A stretch of 64,000 bases of DNA from Symsagittifera roscoffensis (Eukaryota > Xenacoelomorpha > Acoela > Convolutidae). Positions within the stretch are counted from its first letter, which is position 1, and every line of letters begins with the position of its first letter. Shown one piece after another: positions 35,501 to 47,523 of the stretch. Made by a program: the position numbers and the translations under genes. The stretch is from contig NC_087068.1 of assembly GCF_963678635.1 (NCBI RefSeq), positions 32,490,318 to 32,554,317 of the forward strand, in the 5' to 3' direction. A model generated the notes under the pieces. That model was not told where the DNA came from. It was given only the letters and a program-made list of their open reading frames with translations, and did no database searches.

Positions 35501-38500
35501 TTTATGGCACCTAGTCATCCTAACTCCCACATGTATCCTTTACCCCCAACATCACGCCAAAGTCATCATTATATCAATCCCCCTGTGTATAATACACCTG
35601 CTGTAGCATCAATGGGAGACGTTGGCAATAGTTATAACGATAGTTCGAATGTTGCTGTCCATGTACCACCAGTGTCTCCCAGAAGTTCACAGGAGTGCAA
35701 AGGTTTCCGCGGCAGCAGAGAAAGACCTAACAAATCTGAAGGTGGTGCTAATCATCAACAGAGGAGTCATCTGGGGCAAAAATTGAGAAGTTTGGACTCG
35801 ACGATCACACATGTGTCTTCACTTGAGACTAGCACCAATTTAGAAGGCAAATAAAAATCTAATCGAGTTAAAACTTTAAGAATCAATTTACAAATCAGTT
35901 ATAAAGCATAAGAATCGGTTGAAAATTTGTGCTTACAAATGTGACCAATATATGCGTGTTAGGAAAGTTATATACAGATCACTGAGTATCTATAAAGAAA
36001 ATCTCTGAAGTACAATATGTTACAATAGGTGGCAGCTTCAAGCAAATAGCTGGATAGCTTTGTGTTATACTTCTAACAGAAGTGTAAAATTTAATTTTTT
36101 GAATAACATAGTAGCAGGTACAATTGATTGATAATGAAATGACTATATTATGCATTATAGTTCTCAAATGTAAGACATGCACTATACTCAAAATTACCAC
36201 CTATTGTAACATATCACGGTATAACACTTATTTTTCGTATTTTTTCTTCAAACTGGTTGACCTTGTAAACTTTTGGGAAAAGGGTAAAAATAACTGCTAT
36301 GGAATAAATAATGTGTGGTAACGTGCGTTAAAAATATCCGCTCTAATTTCTGTCCGATAAATTTTTAGACACAACATTGAATGCATCAACGATAAGCATT
36401 GTATCAACTGCGAGTGGACAGCAGGTGCCTCTTCAATTACCAAATTCACAGGACAAACGAGAAAACCTTATTGACGACTCAGTTGCCGAAAAGATTCACT
36501 TTGTGCCAAAGAAAAGAAGTCACCAGAAGACCAAACTGCAAAAGGCACCACTAGCTCCAGCGAAGTCTTCTTTTCAAGTTACTGAAGTGAAACATCAGAC
36601 TCGGGAAAACGACAGGATCCATGAAAAGATAAACATTCCCGTTTCAAAGCTAGAATTGGATAATGTTAAATCAGTTTCCACCCAGAGCAAAAAGGTTGAA
36701 TCAGTATCTAAAAAGGACCTTCCTTGTTTAGTGAGTGTTATCAAGTCATCAGCCGACACTTTAATGTGGTGCAAAAGTGACCATGTTGTCACAAAGCCTA
36801 GACTTAAACATGTCGATCTGAAACTGCATGTTGCTGTTCCTGAACAGTGTGTGTTTCGCGAATCAAGTATGTTTAGAGAAGTCATAGCTATCAATTCAGA
36901 GGAGCTGACACCTGTTGTATCTAAGGAGTCCAATGAAACGATAGGGTCTGAGGCAGCGCAAGAATCTCAGAACATAGATGAAACTGTAGAAAATGGATCA
37001 ATATCACGAATAGGTCCTTATGGGTCCGAAACCAAAGAGTCCGGTGTGCATTTAACATCTAAAGCGGAAACATCCAGTTCAGCTGTGCAAACTGAAGTTG
37101 AAAATTATTACAGGCACTCGGCCAATTATAATTATTCGGAAGACTTTGAAGCTGAAACTGAATCAGTTTGCGAAAGTTTATCGACTGCTGATCAAGTGTC
37201 GACCTTGTCTCAGGAACTAGCGAATCCTAAAGGGTCACATGATTATCTAAAGGAAAATCAGAGAAGAAACATAAGAGAAATTGGTACCCAGGTTTCTGTT
37301 GAAGTCTTATTTCAAGGGAATCAGCAGAATGATGATACAATTGTAAATACTTCTGCGGTCTCCGAACCTAATCGAACTTTCAGTGATGCATTTGTACAAA
37401 CAGAAGGCGAAGAACAGCAAAGCATACCAGCTAGAAAAGAAAAATCTTCAGGCGTGGAAACAGTCAAACAAAGAGATGGGACAACAGAAGAGGCTATTGA
37501 TGACGTGGAAGGAACTTCAATTAATGGCTCCATATGTGCGAGCGTAAGTAACAGAGTACTTATCCTTTTCTTAACTTCAAGAAAAGCTGTTCGTTGTTCG
37601 ATCCATTTTGCTGACAATGCTGCGCTTTTAATTAATTGCGAGTGCTGATTGTAATAGATCTAACATATTCCTTGGATCTGAGCAATCAAATTGTATCAGC
37701 TTCGGCAGGGGGATTAATTCGCTGCTATAGAATACTTGAAATAAAAAACGGTATCTACCAGGTAAAAATTTTTTTTAAAAGCTCATTTGAATCATTAAGA
37801 GTCGGTTTTTGTTTGAGATTCGGAATTTGAAATTAAAAACAAAACACATCAGTGTTGTTTTCTGTTTACTTGCACTCATTGACTCTTTTACAACTGTCTG
37901 TTATGAATTTATAAATTTATCTGGAGAAAAAGTCTTAGCTATCACATATGTTCGATAGTTTGTTTCCTTGACACCTATTCGTGTGGTTTAGGGCGAGGGT
38001 TCCAGTGACGCGGAGGAGATATCCGACAGTGAAGTGGAGCGAGTTCTTATGGAAAGTGACCACGAAAACACATCGCAAGAAGACAATGTCTTAGGTAGAT
38101 TTTGTTTGCTGTCTTCCCTTGACTTTTCAGAGAATTTGTTGAATGGGTTATTAAGTGTCAGTAAGCAAAGTGAACATACTTAATAAGATGAAGTGTATTT
38201 ATTATGAAAAAAGTCTTTGTAAACGCTCAAGTTTGTTTTTTCGCTTTTTCAATTTCGTCTTTTTCAGCTGAATGCAAATTCATTTGCTAAAAGGAAGAAA
38301 AAAATCTGCTATCCTATGAAGAAAGTGCAAAAAAAACGTTCATAACGAGATTGAGAAAGGGTTTTTTATTTTAAGGTTTCCCAGTTCGGGTAGTTTTATT
38401 AAGAGTAATGAACCTAGTGAAGACTCTTATATAGGTTTTGCTGATTTTTTTCCCGGAAAATATTGATGCACTTAGGTATAATGCACTTTTTGAGTTCAGT

Positions 38501-39125
38501 TAAAATTCATCTGCTAAAAGTGACGTAAATAGCACTCTCTAAGTACGAACATGGAAAGGGCGCAAAAAACGTGAACGATTTCTAGTTTCGAAAGTGGAAT
38601 TTACTTTTAGATTTCCAGCGGAATAAAAACTTTATCTTTTGATCCAGTTTTCTCAAGTTGAATTCATGTTATCAAAAAAGCGCCATAATTCAAAGGGCTA
38701 AAAGGCATTTACTTTTTTCTTTGAAATTCGAAAGTTGAGATTTTTTCAAGAAAATCAGTGTTTTTTATGTACATTGCATTCATTACTCTTTTCCAATCTT
38801 CGATTGGCTATGTTCAAAAAAGTTTCAATCATAAAAGGTTCTTGTTTGCAGTCTCTCGAAACTCGTATGTTAAAACCAGAAATTTGAAATTTTTAAAACG
38901 AATTAATTCAAATATTTTAAGTATCTTTGAGTTCATTGAGACTTCAACTGTCTGTTGGCTATGTATGCTCTATGCTGAAAATTATGTACCGGAGAAATGT
39001 GAAATTTTAATTTTATAGATTCGCCGACCAATGCAGTTGACCGAGAGCTCCTTAGTGCGTACGAAAAAGCTTGTGCCGAGAAAGAACGCCTAGAGACGCT
39101 AGTCAAAATTCTCAAACCAAAATAA
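29563..39125 (+). CDS. PROSER3-like gene body, multi-exon
   Basis: Exons that join in phase are 29,563-29,678, 29,883-30,102, 30,354-30,548, 30,686-30,839, 34,902-35,220, 35,298-about 35,741 (donor uncertain), 36,369-37,543, 37,992-38,094 and 39,019-39,125 (TAA). They give about 940 residues, missing the N-terminus. Conserved-looking parts are YIDNFRRAPARSRQER, then EDDILYKWRLRRKIEGAK and a C-terminal helix ending LETLVKILKPK. The middle is Ser/Gln/Glu-rich, with a YSEDFE motif and repeated xQTE/GTQV motifs. The first two blocks resemble PROSER3-type proteins, so a centrosomal or ciliary role is inferred only. A 69-nt in-frame segment in exon 2 (gtttgt...attcag) could be an alternative mini-intron. 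AATAAA overlaps the stop. The 4-kb intron 30,840-34,901 holds repeats and a LINE. Confidence 0.6.
30140..30216 (+). repeat. tRNA-like SINE fragment in an intron
   Basis: A B-box-like ggttcgagtcac at about 30,202 is preceded by gcctccaacctgaggacgg at tRNA-like spacing. It lies between exons ending 30,102 and starting 30,354. The 5' half does not give a convincing tRNA fold. Confidence 0.4.
31581..31960 (+). mobile_element. tRNA-derived SINE head plus body, copy 2
   Basis: The head 31,581-31,660 nearly matches 24,641-24,712 (acttagtctggagg, gggttcgaatct). The body (about 31,810-31,940) shares taatttgtaattttataaaccttgac with the family copies near 24,890 and 44,940. It lies in the large intron of the PROSER3-like gene. 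Confidence 0.6.
32420..33260. repeat. Degenerate tandem satellite, array 1
   Basis: Recurring landmarks are ttctcgaaaac, ggttcaatcgaaa, ctgcataaacggct and gttatggccctcgg-like strings, spaced about 165 bp (for example ctcg at 32,813 and 32,978). Some units are shortened. The same unit recurs at 45,230-45,960. Confidence 0.65.
33509..34518 (-). pseudogene. LINE ORF2 fragment (thumb and C-terminal zinc region)
   Basis: Minus-strand frames give ETILPVVKNPKILGV, a KALFASNWCQSKQTL segment typical of the RT thumb, and a C-terminal region with AQIRSGYSPYLNTYM and CPFCLAPHNPLHLF, a CCHx-type zinc motif. It is in an intron of, and antisense to, the PROSER3-like gene. It is the same family as 27,050-29,073. 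Frame changes show it is inactive. A (TG)n tract lies at about 33,870-33,890. Confidence 0.75.
36015..36214. mobile_element. MITE-like element with 18-bp perfect terminal inverted repeats
   Basis: ATATGTTACAATAGGTGG at 36,015-36,032 is exactly inverted at 36,197-36,214. The 194-200 bp unit lies in the intron before the exon at 36,369. A TA dinucleotide at the outer ends would fit a TA target duplication as in Tc1/mariner-type MITEs. No coding capacity. Confidence 0.65.
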
Positions 39126-40990
39126 ACTCATTTCAATATCTCTCAATTTGTAAATATGTTCATATTGTATGTTCTGTTCTTCTTTGAATTGATTTATATC
39201 TGATTATAATTTCTGGCGGAAATTTCTCTTGTATTTAAGAGTATGAACGTATTGAGTTCTCTTATATAGGTCTTTGTGATTTTTTTAGTTTTTTTCAGGC
39301 AAAAGTCTTTAAATTTGTTCACGTTCAGTTTTGATTTTTCGCGGTTTGACATCTGATTTATTTTCAAGTTCACTCATTTTTTTTGTTAAAATGAAAGCAA
39401 ACTCCGCTATCCAGCAACAAAAGTGTAAAGGTGATGCAAAACGTCATCGACTTATAATTTCGAATATGGAATTTAATTATCAGATTTCCTAGCGAAATAA
39501 AAAATTTACCTATTGATCAGTTGTCTCAAATTGGGTGAATTTATGAATGAAGCCTCAATCATAAATTGTTCGTGAACTTCAAAGAGCGTTTGAGGATCTA
39601 TATGTTTTCTTCGAAATTAGAAGTTGTTTCTTTTTTCAAAAGCAAATCAGTTTTTTTTATTTCCTTGCGATTATTACACTTCTCCAACTCTCAGTTGGCT
39701 GTTTTGAACGTGAAGCTTTGTACGTGTCAATGAACGAAGTGAAGTAATGTATCGTTTCTTAAGAGTAATGAACGTAGTGAGTACTCTTATATAGGTATGG
39801 GCGATTTTTTTCTCCAGGAAAAAGTCTAAAATTTATTCACGCTCAATTTTGATTTTTCGCGGTTTGAATTTTTTTAAGTTTACCGTCTTTCCATTGTTAA
39901 AAGCAAGACAAAATCCACTATCGATCAGCAAAATGTCAAAAAAAACTTTGTCGACTTCTAATTTCGAAAAGGGAGTTTAATTATTGCAATCGAGTACTAG
40001 ACTTTTTTCCCGTACTAGACTTTTTTCGGCTTGATAGGTTTCGGCTCACATTATATCGTCTTACTGGCCTTATATTGCGTCTTTTGATTAGCGAGAGAAG
40101 TGTGCATGTGCGTGTCTTTGTTTGGGAGTGAGGGGGACGTATTTTGTGTTGCCTTAGTGGCCTCAGATTATTTCATTTGACGAGCAAATAAAGTTGTTTG
40201 AGTGTTTTGACGGTACGAATGACCTATTAAGTTTTCATAATTCTTAAACGTTGATTTTTTCGGCGTAAAGGGTTTTTGACAAGTTTTTTTTGCTTCGTAT
40301 CCGCTGCGCACATTATCTTGAGATGATAATTTCACATTCTATAGTCTTGTCATGTTTTTGTTTCAAAACTAGTTTTTTTCATTTTGATAGATCTAGTTTT
40401 CTGACATGATCGATTTTTCTCTTTTTTCATTGTTTTGTATTGCAAGTGGCTCGAAGCTCAGCTTCGTCTCTGTGTCAGATTTTCTAGCGAAATAATAAAT
40501 TGACTGATTGATGCAATTTTCTCAAATTGGGTTAATTTTGTCAAGAAAGCACCACTGATAAATTGTTCGTGAAATTCGAAGAGCTTTTGAGGGCATATTT
40601 GTTTTCTGTTTCCTTGCGTTCATTACTCTTTTCCAACTGTCAGTTGGCTATAGTTTTCAAAATCAAACTTAAGTGTTCGCAGATTGTTTCCTGAATTTTT
40701 AAGTTTAGTTTCGTTTGTCAAAAGCACAGTAAATGACGCAGGATAATAACACAATCCAAAAAAAAAAAACGTGAATGCTTTCGGTTTGAGTGGATTTAAG
40801 TTTTAGGTTTCCCAGTGGAAGAAATAAAGTTACATATTGATGCCTGTTTCTCAACTTGTGTTAAAGTTATCTTGTCAGAGTCCATTTTTAAAGTTTCTTT
40901 AAATTAATTTTTTTCGAAAAAAATGAAAGTAAGAATAAAGTAAGCGATTGTTTTTGTTTCCCTGAGCTTGTTGACTCAAGGTGACTTTTC
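38397..40990 (+). repeat. Serial copies of dispersed family R
   Basis: Copies start at 38,397, 39,236 and 39,757 with ttaagagtaatgaacgtagt-like sequence followed by actcttatatagg. Later landmarks are an agatttcc(t)agcg(a/g)aat block and ttcattactcttttccaac. A fourth, more diverged copy continues near 40,620-40,990. They flank and overlap the last intron and the 3' end of the PROSER3-like gene. Confidence 0.6.
39985..40474 (+). mobile_element. 490-bp insertion ending in a hairpin
   Basis: It splits a family R copy: flanks tttaatta and tcagattttc rejoin to the uninterrupted form seen at about 39,472. It begins near ttgcaatcgagtactagac and ends with CGAAGCTCAGCTTCG (a perfect 7-bp stem with a 1-nt centre) followed by tctctgtg. 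No target duplication is visible. Related 3' ends occur near 25,180 and 34,715. Confidence 0.5.
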
Positions 40991-43900
40991 CATTGCCTGT
41001 TAGGCAAGTTTTGTTTCTCAATGATTGACAACGTAATACTTAGCACTTGAACAAAACCATTTTTTTAAATAATAAGCGAAACAATTAGATCTTTATGAAT
41101 CTAGATTTTGAAGCTAGATTTTGTGTTTCAAAAATGGATTTTTTCTTGTAGGTTGCAAAGCAAAAAAAAATATATAAAAATTGCCCTGTGACACAGATTC
41201 CGCGATGCCGGTTAGCTGAAACAATTATTTAAGTTTTTGGCACTTCTAATAGCTTAAAAGTAATTAAAGAATTGTGTCTGACAGTGTAGTCATATATGAT
41301 CTGTTTTCCTCGAATGCAAAAGGCGCACATAGCTCTTGGTTTGATAATCTAAATTCAAATCACCAAATTTCCTAAGATTTGTCAAAATATTGTTGTGGTT
41401 TTTAGCAGTTTCAGTGCCGTTTTCCAGAATTCCTTTTTGCGTTCTTGCTGTTTGTTAATAGTTCAATGAAGTCTTGGCATATTTCAATTTTTTTTCGGTT
41501 GAGAGTGTTACTTAGTAAAATTTAAAATTCTCGTGAACCGATTCGCTCTATGAAATAAAATTGAGTAGTTTCAAAACTTTTTTGGTTCACTAGCTTGCCA
41601 AAGAAAAGCAGACCGGGTAAGCCAATTGAGGCTATAAATCGTTTTGATGAATTTCCAAAATTGTGACTGGAATGCGTTTGAAAAATTTTTGTGAATAGGT
41701 TTGAGCTTCAAATAAATATCGCTTCGATTCACCCTTGACTGTAACTTCAAATACTTCAATTGTTAAAGCCGTTGCTTGCTTAAATATCAAGAAAATGTTT
41801 GAGCTTTTTGTGAATTGATTGATGGTAATTCAAAATTTCGAAACTTCGACCATTTCAAAATTTCATACGCTAGAATATTTTGCCCGAAAAAAATAGTGAA
41901 GCAGTTCAAGCTGAATAACTTTGAAGTGTGTTCAAGTTTCGTCGATTGATTGAATAGCTTGCAGTGAAAACATGAATTTTCGCAAACTGATTAATCATGT
42001 AAAGTAACGTTTTCAAAGAAAGTGTCGTTGCTTGAATAGTTTGCTCAACAATTAACTTCTGCAAGCCGATTGATTTATGGCGAAGGGCTCGCTAGTTTAA
42101 ACCAAAATATTTCTTTGCATAACTTTTTTTGCAAGTTCTATAAGTTTTGTGGAACATTTTTTTAACTATTTTTTTTGGGCTAGCATCGCGCAGTTTTTTG
42201 CAAATCGGAAATTGTTTTAGAAAAAAGAGCTAGCAAAACCTTCCTTAAACAAGAAACCGGAAAAATGAGTTAATTTGAAATCTGGGTTCAGTTTAAAGGT
42301 TAACCAGCGTATTTTTCCCCTTCATTTGATGAATTGATCAGAGTAGTATCAAAATGACTTGATGACGTATGTCTACAAAGTTCAAGTGGTAAAAAAAAAC
42401 TGCGAAAACTTGTCTTTTTCTGGCTCTTCTATCCAACTATCTGTTGGTTGTGTTTCCAAAACAGTTTCAAATTTACTTTTTAAATTTTTTACTGCGAACC
42501 TCAGTTTTCATTCTTTAATAATTTCTGGAATCTCTGAGTTGATGTTTATCAAATTTGTTCCCACTCAGTTTATCTATTTCTAATGGCTCGTTTGCCTTAA
42601 CAATTGTTTCGACTTGTAAGACTTCGGCTGTTTGAAAGTAGCTTGGTTGGAATTTTTTGCTTTATTTTTTTTACCTGAAATAAAAAATGCTCAGGTATTC
42701 TTTTTAGCTGAAAAAACTACTGCGCGTGATACTTTAACTTGAAGCAATGATGTCCCATATATAAACATTTATTTGTTTAGGTTATATCAGAAGCTTTTTG
42801 AGTGTTAATATTTAATTGAAGGCATCTTCTTATGTCTTGTTGGATTTTTCTTCCTTTTTTTACAGGAAAAATTACCAAAAATTTGTGCACGCCCAATCTT
42901 TTTTTGTACTTTGACTTTTTCATGTTGATTTCAAAATCACTTGTCAATTAGCAGGAACTTTACACTCTGCAAAAGCAAACTTACTGAAGATTTGGAGAAA
43001 CTGATCACTTTGAGTATTAATTAGGACAATTTTTAGCGGATTAAAACTTAACCTATTGTGCCAATTGTCTGAAATTTTGTAAACTTTATTCAAAAAAATT
43101 CAAAGAGCTTCAAGGTCATATATTTTTTCCATAAAATTTTGCTCACATTACGAACGTTTTACAGAGTGCAATGACCAACCAAGTTTTTTGATAAAATTAG
43201 CCAACAGGCATTGTAAAACCAGAAGTGTTTGTGTTGTCTAGGAAAAACGTTCCTTTTTTCGAGGCTACACCCGCGAAAAAGAGTTAGGAAAATATCATGA
43301 ATAAAATAGTATACGAAGTCATGTTTGCTACTCAAACATTGCAATAAAGATATTTAAGTGATTTCGACTTATACGTCGACCGACAAAAAAGTACTTTCTT
43401 TAAATTGTAAAAAAATATATAACAAGTGTAGTCTAGAAGTTTTTTGTGTTTTTCAGTTTGCGCATGTCGACCACACTATCATTTACATCACATCGTTACT
43501 TGAAAATTGCATCGGTTTTCTAAGTTTTTGCATTTCTATTTTTCAAAAAATCGATTAGGTAGATCAGAGTTGGAAAAATTTGTCATTTTTTTAATAGTTA
43601 GACCAATGATCAAATTTTCAAAGTTTAATCTTTAAGAAAAAAACAGCCTAATTTGTTCGCATAAATCAAAAATACTATGAAAACAACACTTTGTGTTGTT
43701 GAAAATATGTTGCAAATTAGAAGGTTGCCATTGTTAATGGATCAATTGGCACTCTGAAGTTTTTCTCCAAAATGTATAAATTGTTGCATTCAGAAGCAGC
43801 AGGGTATTAAGTATGAGACAACTGATCAGAGAGCTCTTCGTCACTCAGTTTTTATTGTGTTTCCCGATTTTAATAGATTTCAAAATTTTTCGCATGAATC

Positions 43901-45229
43901 AAGAATACTGTGAAAACTCTTGTCTTGTGTTGTGCCTTACCATGCGCTTGGAATTTTCTCATATTTTTTACTTGACTGAGCAAAATTATCAAACAAAATT
44001 TGACAAACGATCCAATTAAAGTGTAATAGCCTTAAAACGATAAAAAATAACTTAGTTTCGGGACTCTTTCGGAGAACATTGGGCGCATTTTTGGATATTT
44101 TTCTTTTTGTCCACATGCCTCTGCCAGTTTTTTTCATGAAAAAAAGCCGCAAGTTCTTCTGTTCAAGAATTTCATTTTCTTCAAACTTTTAGACCATTTT
44201 TTAGATGAGCTAATTAAAGCAACTATCTATTTAATGAACGAAATTTTATGGAAAGTTTTGTAAAATAACCCTATAGAACCTATTGCAACTTTATTGTGCT
44301 AGATAGATAGTCTGATTTAAGTTTATTGCAAATTAACACTCATTTTCCTTAAACTAGTAAAATAATAAGTTTATCGACTAGGTTTTTCGTGAAAACGTTT
44401 TTGCTCTAAATAACGATCTTTTTACATATATTTATTTCATTTTGCTCAAATTGAATTGCTTAATGTTGCGACTATATAAAAAAATGTAGAGGAACTTTGT
44501 GTTCGGATGTCTTTGAGTTTTTTTTGTTTTGTTTTTGTTTTGCATCAAAAATCAGGTAAGATAATTATTCCTCGGAATGCATGGAGTGATTTATCATATT
44601 AAAGCCTTTTCAGTCGTGATTTGAACGAATTTAAAACATGTTTGAATAAAAAAATCTACTGTCGGGCTAAACCTGTTTTAAATTTTTAGTTTTTCGTCTA
44701 TTTGCTAGCGAGTAAATCGACCGAGTATCGTCCGTAATGTATAAAAATTGCTAATTAAGGCTAAAAATTACTTGATTTTACTTAAAGAACATATTATTTT
44801 GTTGGACGCTTTGCTTAGCGCTTCTCTCACAACAAAAAGTATTTCGAAAAAACTTTTGTCACATCTTGAAATCATTTTTTTTGCTGTGAGCATTTTTTTT
44901 TCTAATGTTGCTCTTAGTGTTTGATTTACTCGTACAATTTGTAATTTTTCTTGCTTTGACTTCTTATTCCTTCTTTGTTTTCTTGTTTCGCTTTGAAAAA
45001 ATTCTTCGGTCCAAATTGTTTCGGCCTATTTTTATCGGCTTAATGACTCACTTTTTGGGTAAATTCAAGGGTAACAAAATTTAGTTTTTCTCAGAAACTT
45101 CTGCTGATTTGTATCAATTGAAAGATCCCCTACTCCCCTGTTTCAATTGAAAGGGTATCAATTGAAAGATATCCTAGTCCCCTGTTTGCCTGTATACTCC
45201 CCTAGAGTCTTTATTTACTTGATATCTGT

Positions 45230-45960
45230 CTACAGCCTTCGAAAAAGTCTGTTGGGAAATATTTGACCCATCGTTTTAATTTTTTTTTCCTTTTCTCGAA
45301 AAGTTCCCGTCTCAAATCTGAGTTTTTGCTTTCATCGAACAGAGTGGCTTCAAAAAGCTCACTGCATAAACGGCTGCAACTTTTTTTGTACACAAAGTTA
45401 TGGCCCTCGGAATAGTCAAGTTTTTGGTTTTAACCATTTTTTAAAAACATTTTGACCCTTCTCGAGAGCTATCCTTGTCAAATTTTAGATTTCGGGTTCA
45501 ATCGAAATTTAAATTTGAGTGAATCCCTTCTGCATAGGCGGCTACGCGCTATTTTTTTGCTTAAAAATCTATGATTCTCCGAAATGTCAAATTGTTGAAG
45601 AGCTGACCGTTTTTTTAGACTTTTCTCGGTAACTATCCTGCCAAATCTAGTATCATAGGTTTAATCGAAACAACAAGTTTGGTGAAGCCTACCTATATAA
45701 CTGGCTCTGCCCAGTTATTGTAAGAAAAAGTTATGGCCTTCAAAAACCTCGAAGTTTTAAAACTTTGACTGTTATTTTTAGCAAATGTTCTGACTTTACG
45801 CAAAAATTACAGTACGTGTTTAAGCGATATAAACTTGCTTTTAGCAGAAAAAAATGTTATGGATTGTAGAAAGTCTTTTGATCGTCTTGTAGAACTTTTG
45901 ACCGTTTTTGAAACTTTTCGAATTTCCTTAAAATTTATAAAGTCAAATCTGAAATACACA
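45230..45960. repeat. Degenerate tandem satellite, array 2
   Basis: The ctcg landmark recurs at 45,295, 45,461 and 45,625, and a degenerate form near 45,795, giving a period of about 165 bp. It shares gttatggccctcgg and cataaacggctgcaac strings with array 1 at 32,420-33,260. Confidence 0.65.
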
Positions 45961-46934
45961 ATTTGACGGAAAGAAACGGTTCCAATAATGGCTCCTGCAG
46001 AAAGGGCGGCTTGTCATTTTTTTTGTTAGAGAAATGTTATCTGCATGGAAAAATTTTTCTGCATGAAATGTTATCTGCATGATTACCTCTAAATTGTTTT
46101 TACACCTCTCACTTATTTCACGAAAGAAACAACTAAGGTTTTGGACAAAAACTAGTTTTAAAATCACATTTTTGTGCCGCATCAGTATAGCAAATTCATT
46201 CAAAATTGAACTCATATCTTCAGCTTTAGCTGGGTCCTTAATAGTTTTTTATCTTGAAATTTTTGATTCACCTATTTTTTTTTTCAACATGAAATTTTTT
46301 TGCGTTTTACGTTTTTGTTCCGACTTTCGATACGAAAGTAACGGAATATTTGTGCTCGGCGTGGGTTTTTTTTCTTCAGACATATTTCGACTTTTTAACC
46401 AGCCATTTTTGACAATTTTTTATATCATTGAAAAAGTATTGTTGTCTTGAGCTCAAATTTGAAAAGATATTTCACCTGTGATTAATTTTAGTGAAGTTAC
46501 GAGGGTTTAAAGATTGCCATTTTGGCCAATTTGGGACAATTAACGCGCGATATATTTCGCGCTATTAACGCGTAAGCGGAGAATTAATCCGTCTTAATAA
46601 GCGTTCCAAATTAGTTGAAAGAAGCTTATTCGCTATAATTGATTTGTTACAAGGAGCGAAATCTATCCTTTTGTACTTTATTTGGCGTGTTTTATTTCAT
46701 TTATTTTTTTAAATGGTATTACTGCTCTATAAACCTTAAAAAGCAGTCGGAACATTCAGGGCTTTGCCCTGATACGAGCAGTCTTGTTTATGTTTGTGTT
46801 GTATCGCTGAATTTGCGCGCGTTCATTGAATTTCTACACGTAGATTAAACTCTATCATCACACGACGTGCAAGAAAACACACCAACTTGAAAATGTGGTT
46901 TCCGAAAATGTGGTCAGAACTTTCCTTGGACTAT

Positions 46935-46990
46935 GCAGTTGGTTAAACGGTTGTCGCTAGTCGGTGGCAGTTCGAAACCTAGGCTTATTC
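46935..46990 (+). repeat. tRNA-like fragment
   Basis: gcagttggttaaacgg resembles a Pol III A-box region, and ggcagttcgaaacct resembles a degenerate B-box, at near-tRNA spacing. No clean acceptor stem, so a SINE remnant is more likely than a tRNA gene. Confidence 0.35.
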
Positions 46991-47523
46991 AATTTGTAAA
47001 GTCGCTTTTTGGGAATAAATTTTCTGAATAGTTTCCAAAACTTGGAAGGCCATTGTTTGTTTCTTTCTTTTGAGTAATGATGAGCAAATAAGCGAAGTTT
47101 TGCTGAGTTTATGCCTGGTCAATTGGCAGAGGAAAAGCGTGCAGAATTTTCATGGGCAGAATTTTTTTTCTGCAGTTTCACTGTTGATTAAGTCCAATCC
47201 TAAGTTAAAATGTTACTCTTGTGCTAAGCTTACAGTTGGAAAATTAGTTTCCAATATTCGTTAAGTCTTTTCCCGACCAAAATTCTTTGTATCTACTGGA
47301 AGCTTTAATTCTCGCTTAGTCAGATGCCAAGATGACAAGATGAACAGCCGAGTTTAATAGTAAAATAAATAGATTACGATGCAGATCGCTGTTTATTTCA
47401 AGCGTCAACAAACAGTGGGAAGACTGATTCAGAATGTATTGATTTTTTTCCTCGTTTTTGTTGCAGGAAACAATCTTAAAATGCTCTAATAAGCAGAGAA
47501 GTGCAATCATATATTATTGTACT

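Larger units (their letters stand above)
41000..47520. other. Gene-poor AT-rich intergenic DNA
   Basis: No gene supported in either strand. It holds short degenerate repeats, a SINE-body relative (about 44,880-45,060), a satellite array (45,230-45,960), a GC-rich hairpin near 46,540-46,570 (gcgcga...tcgcgc), a local direct repeat at 45,112-45,185 and a tRNA-like fragment at 46,935-46,990. Frames of 60-120 codons are Phe/Leu/Lys-rich and look random. Confidence 0.6.

Noticed and set aside
37656-37759. Exon-like segment between taatag and gtaaaa
   Set aside because: Its frame does not fit the phase of the flanking exons, which join directly in phase without it.
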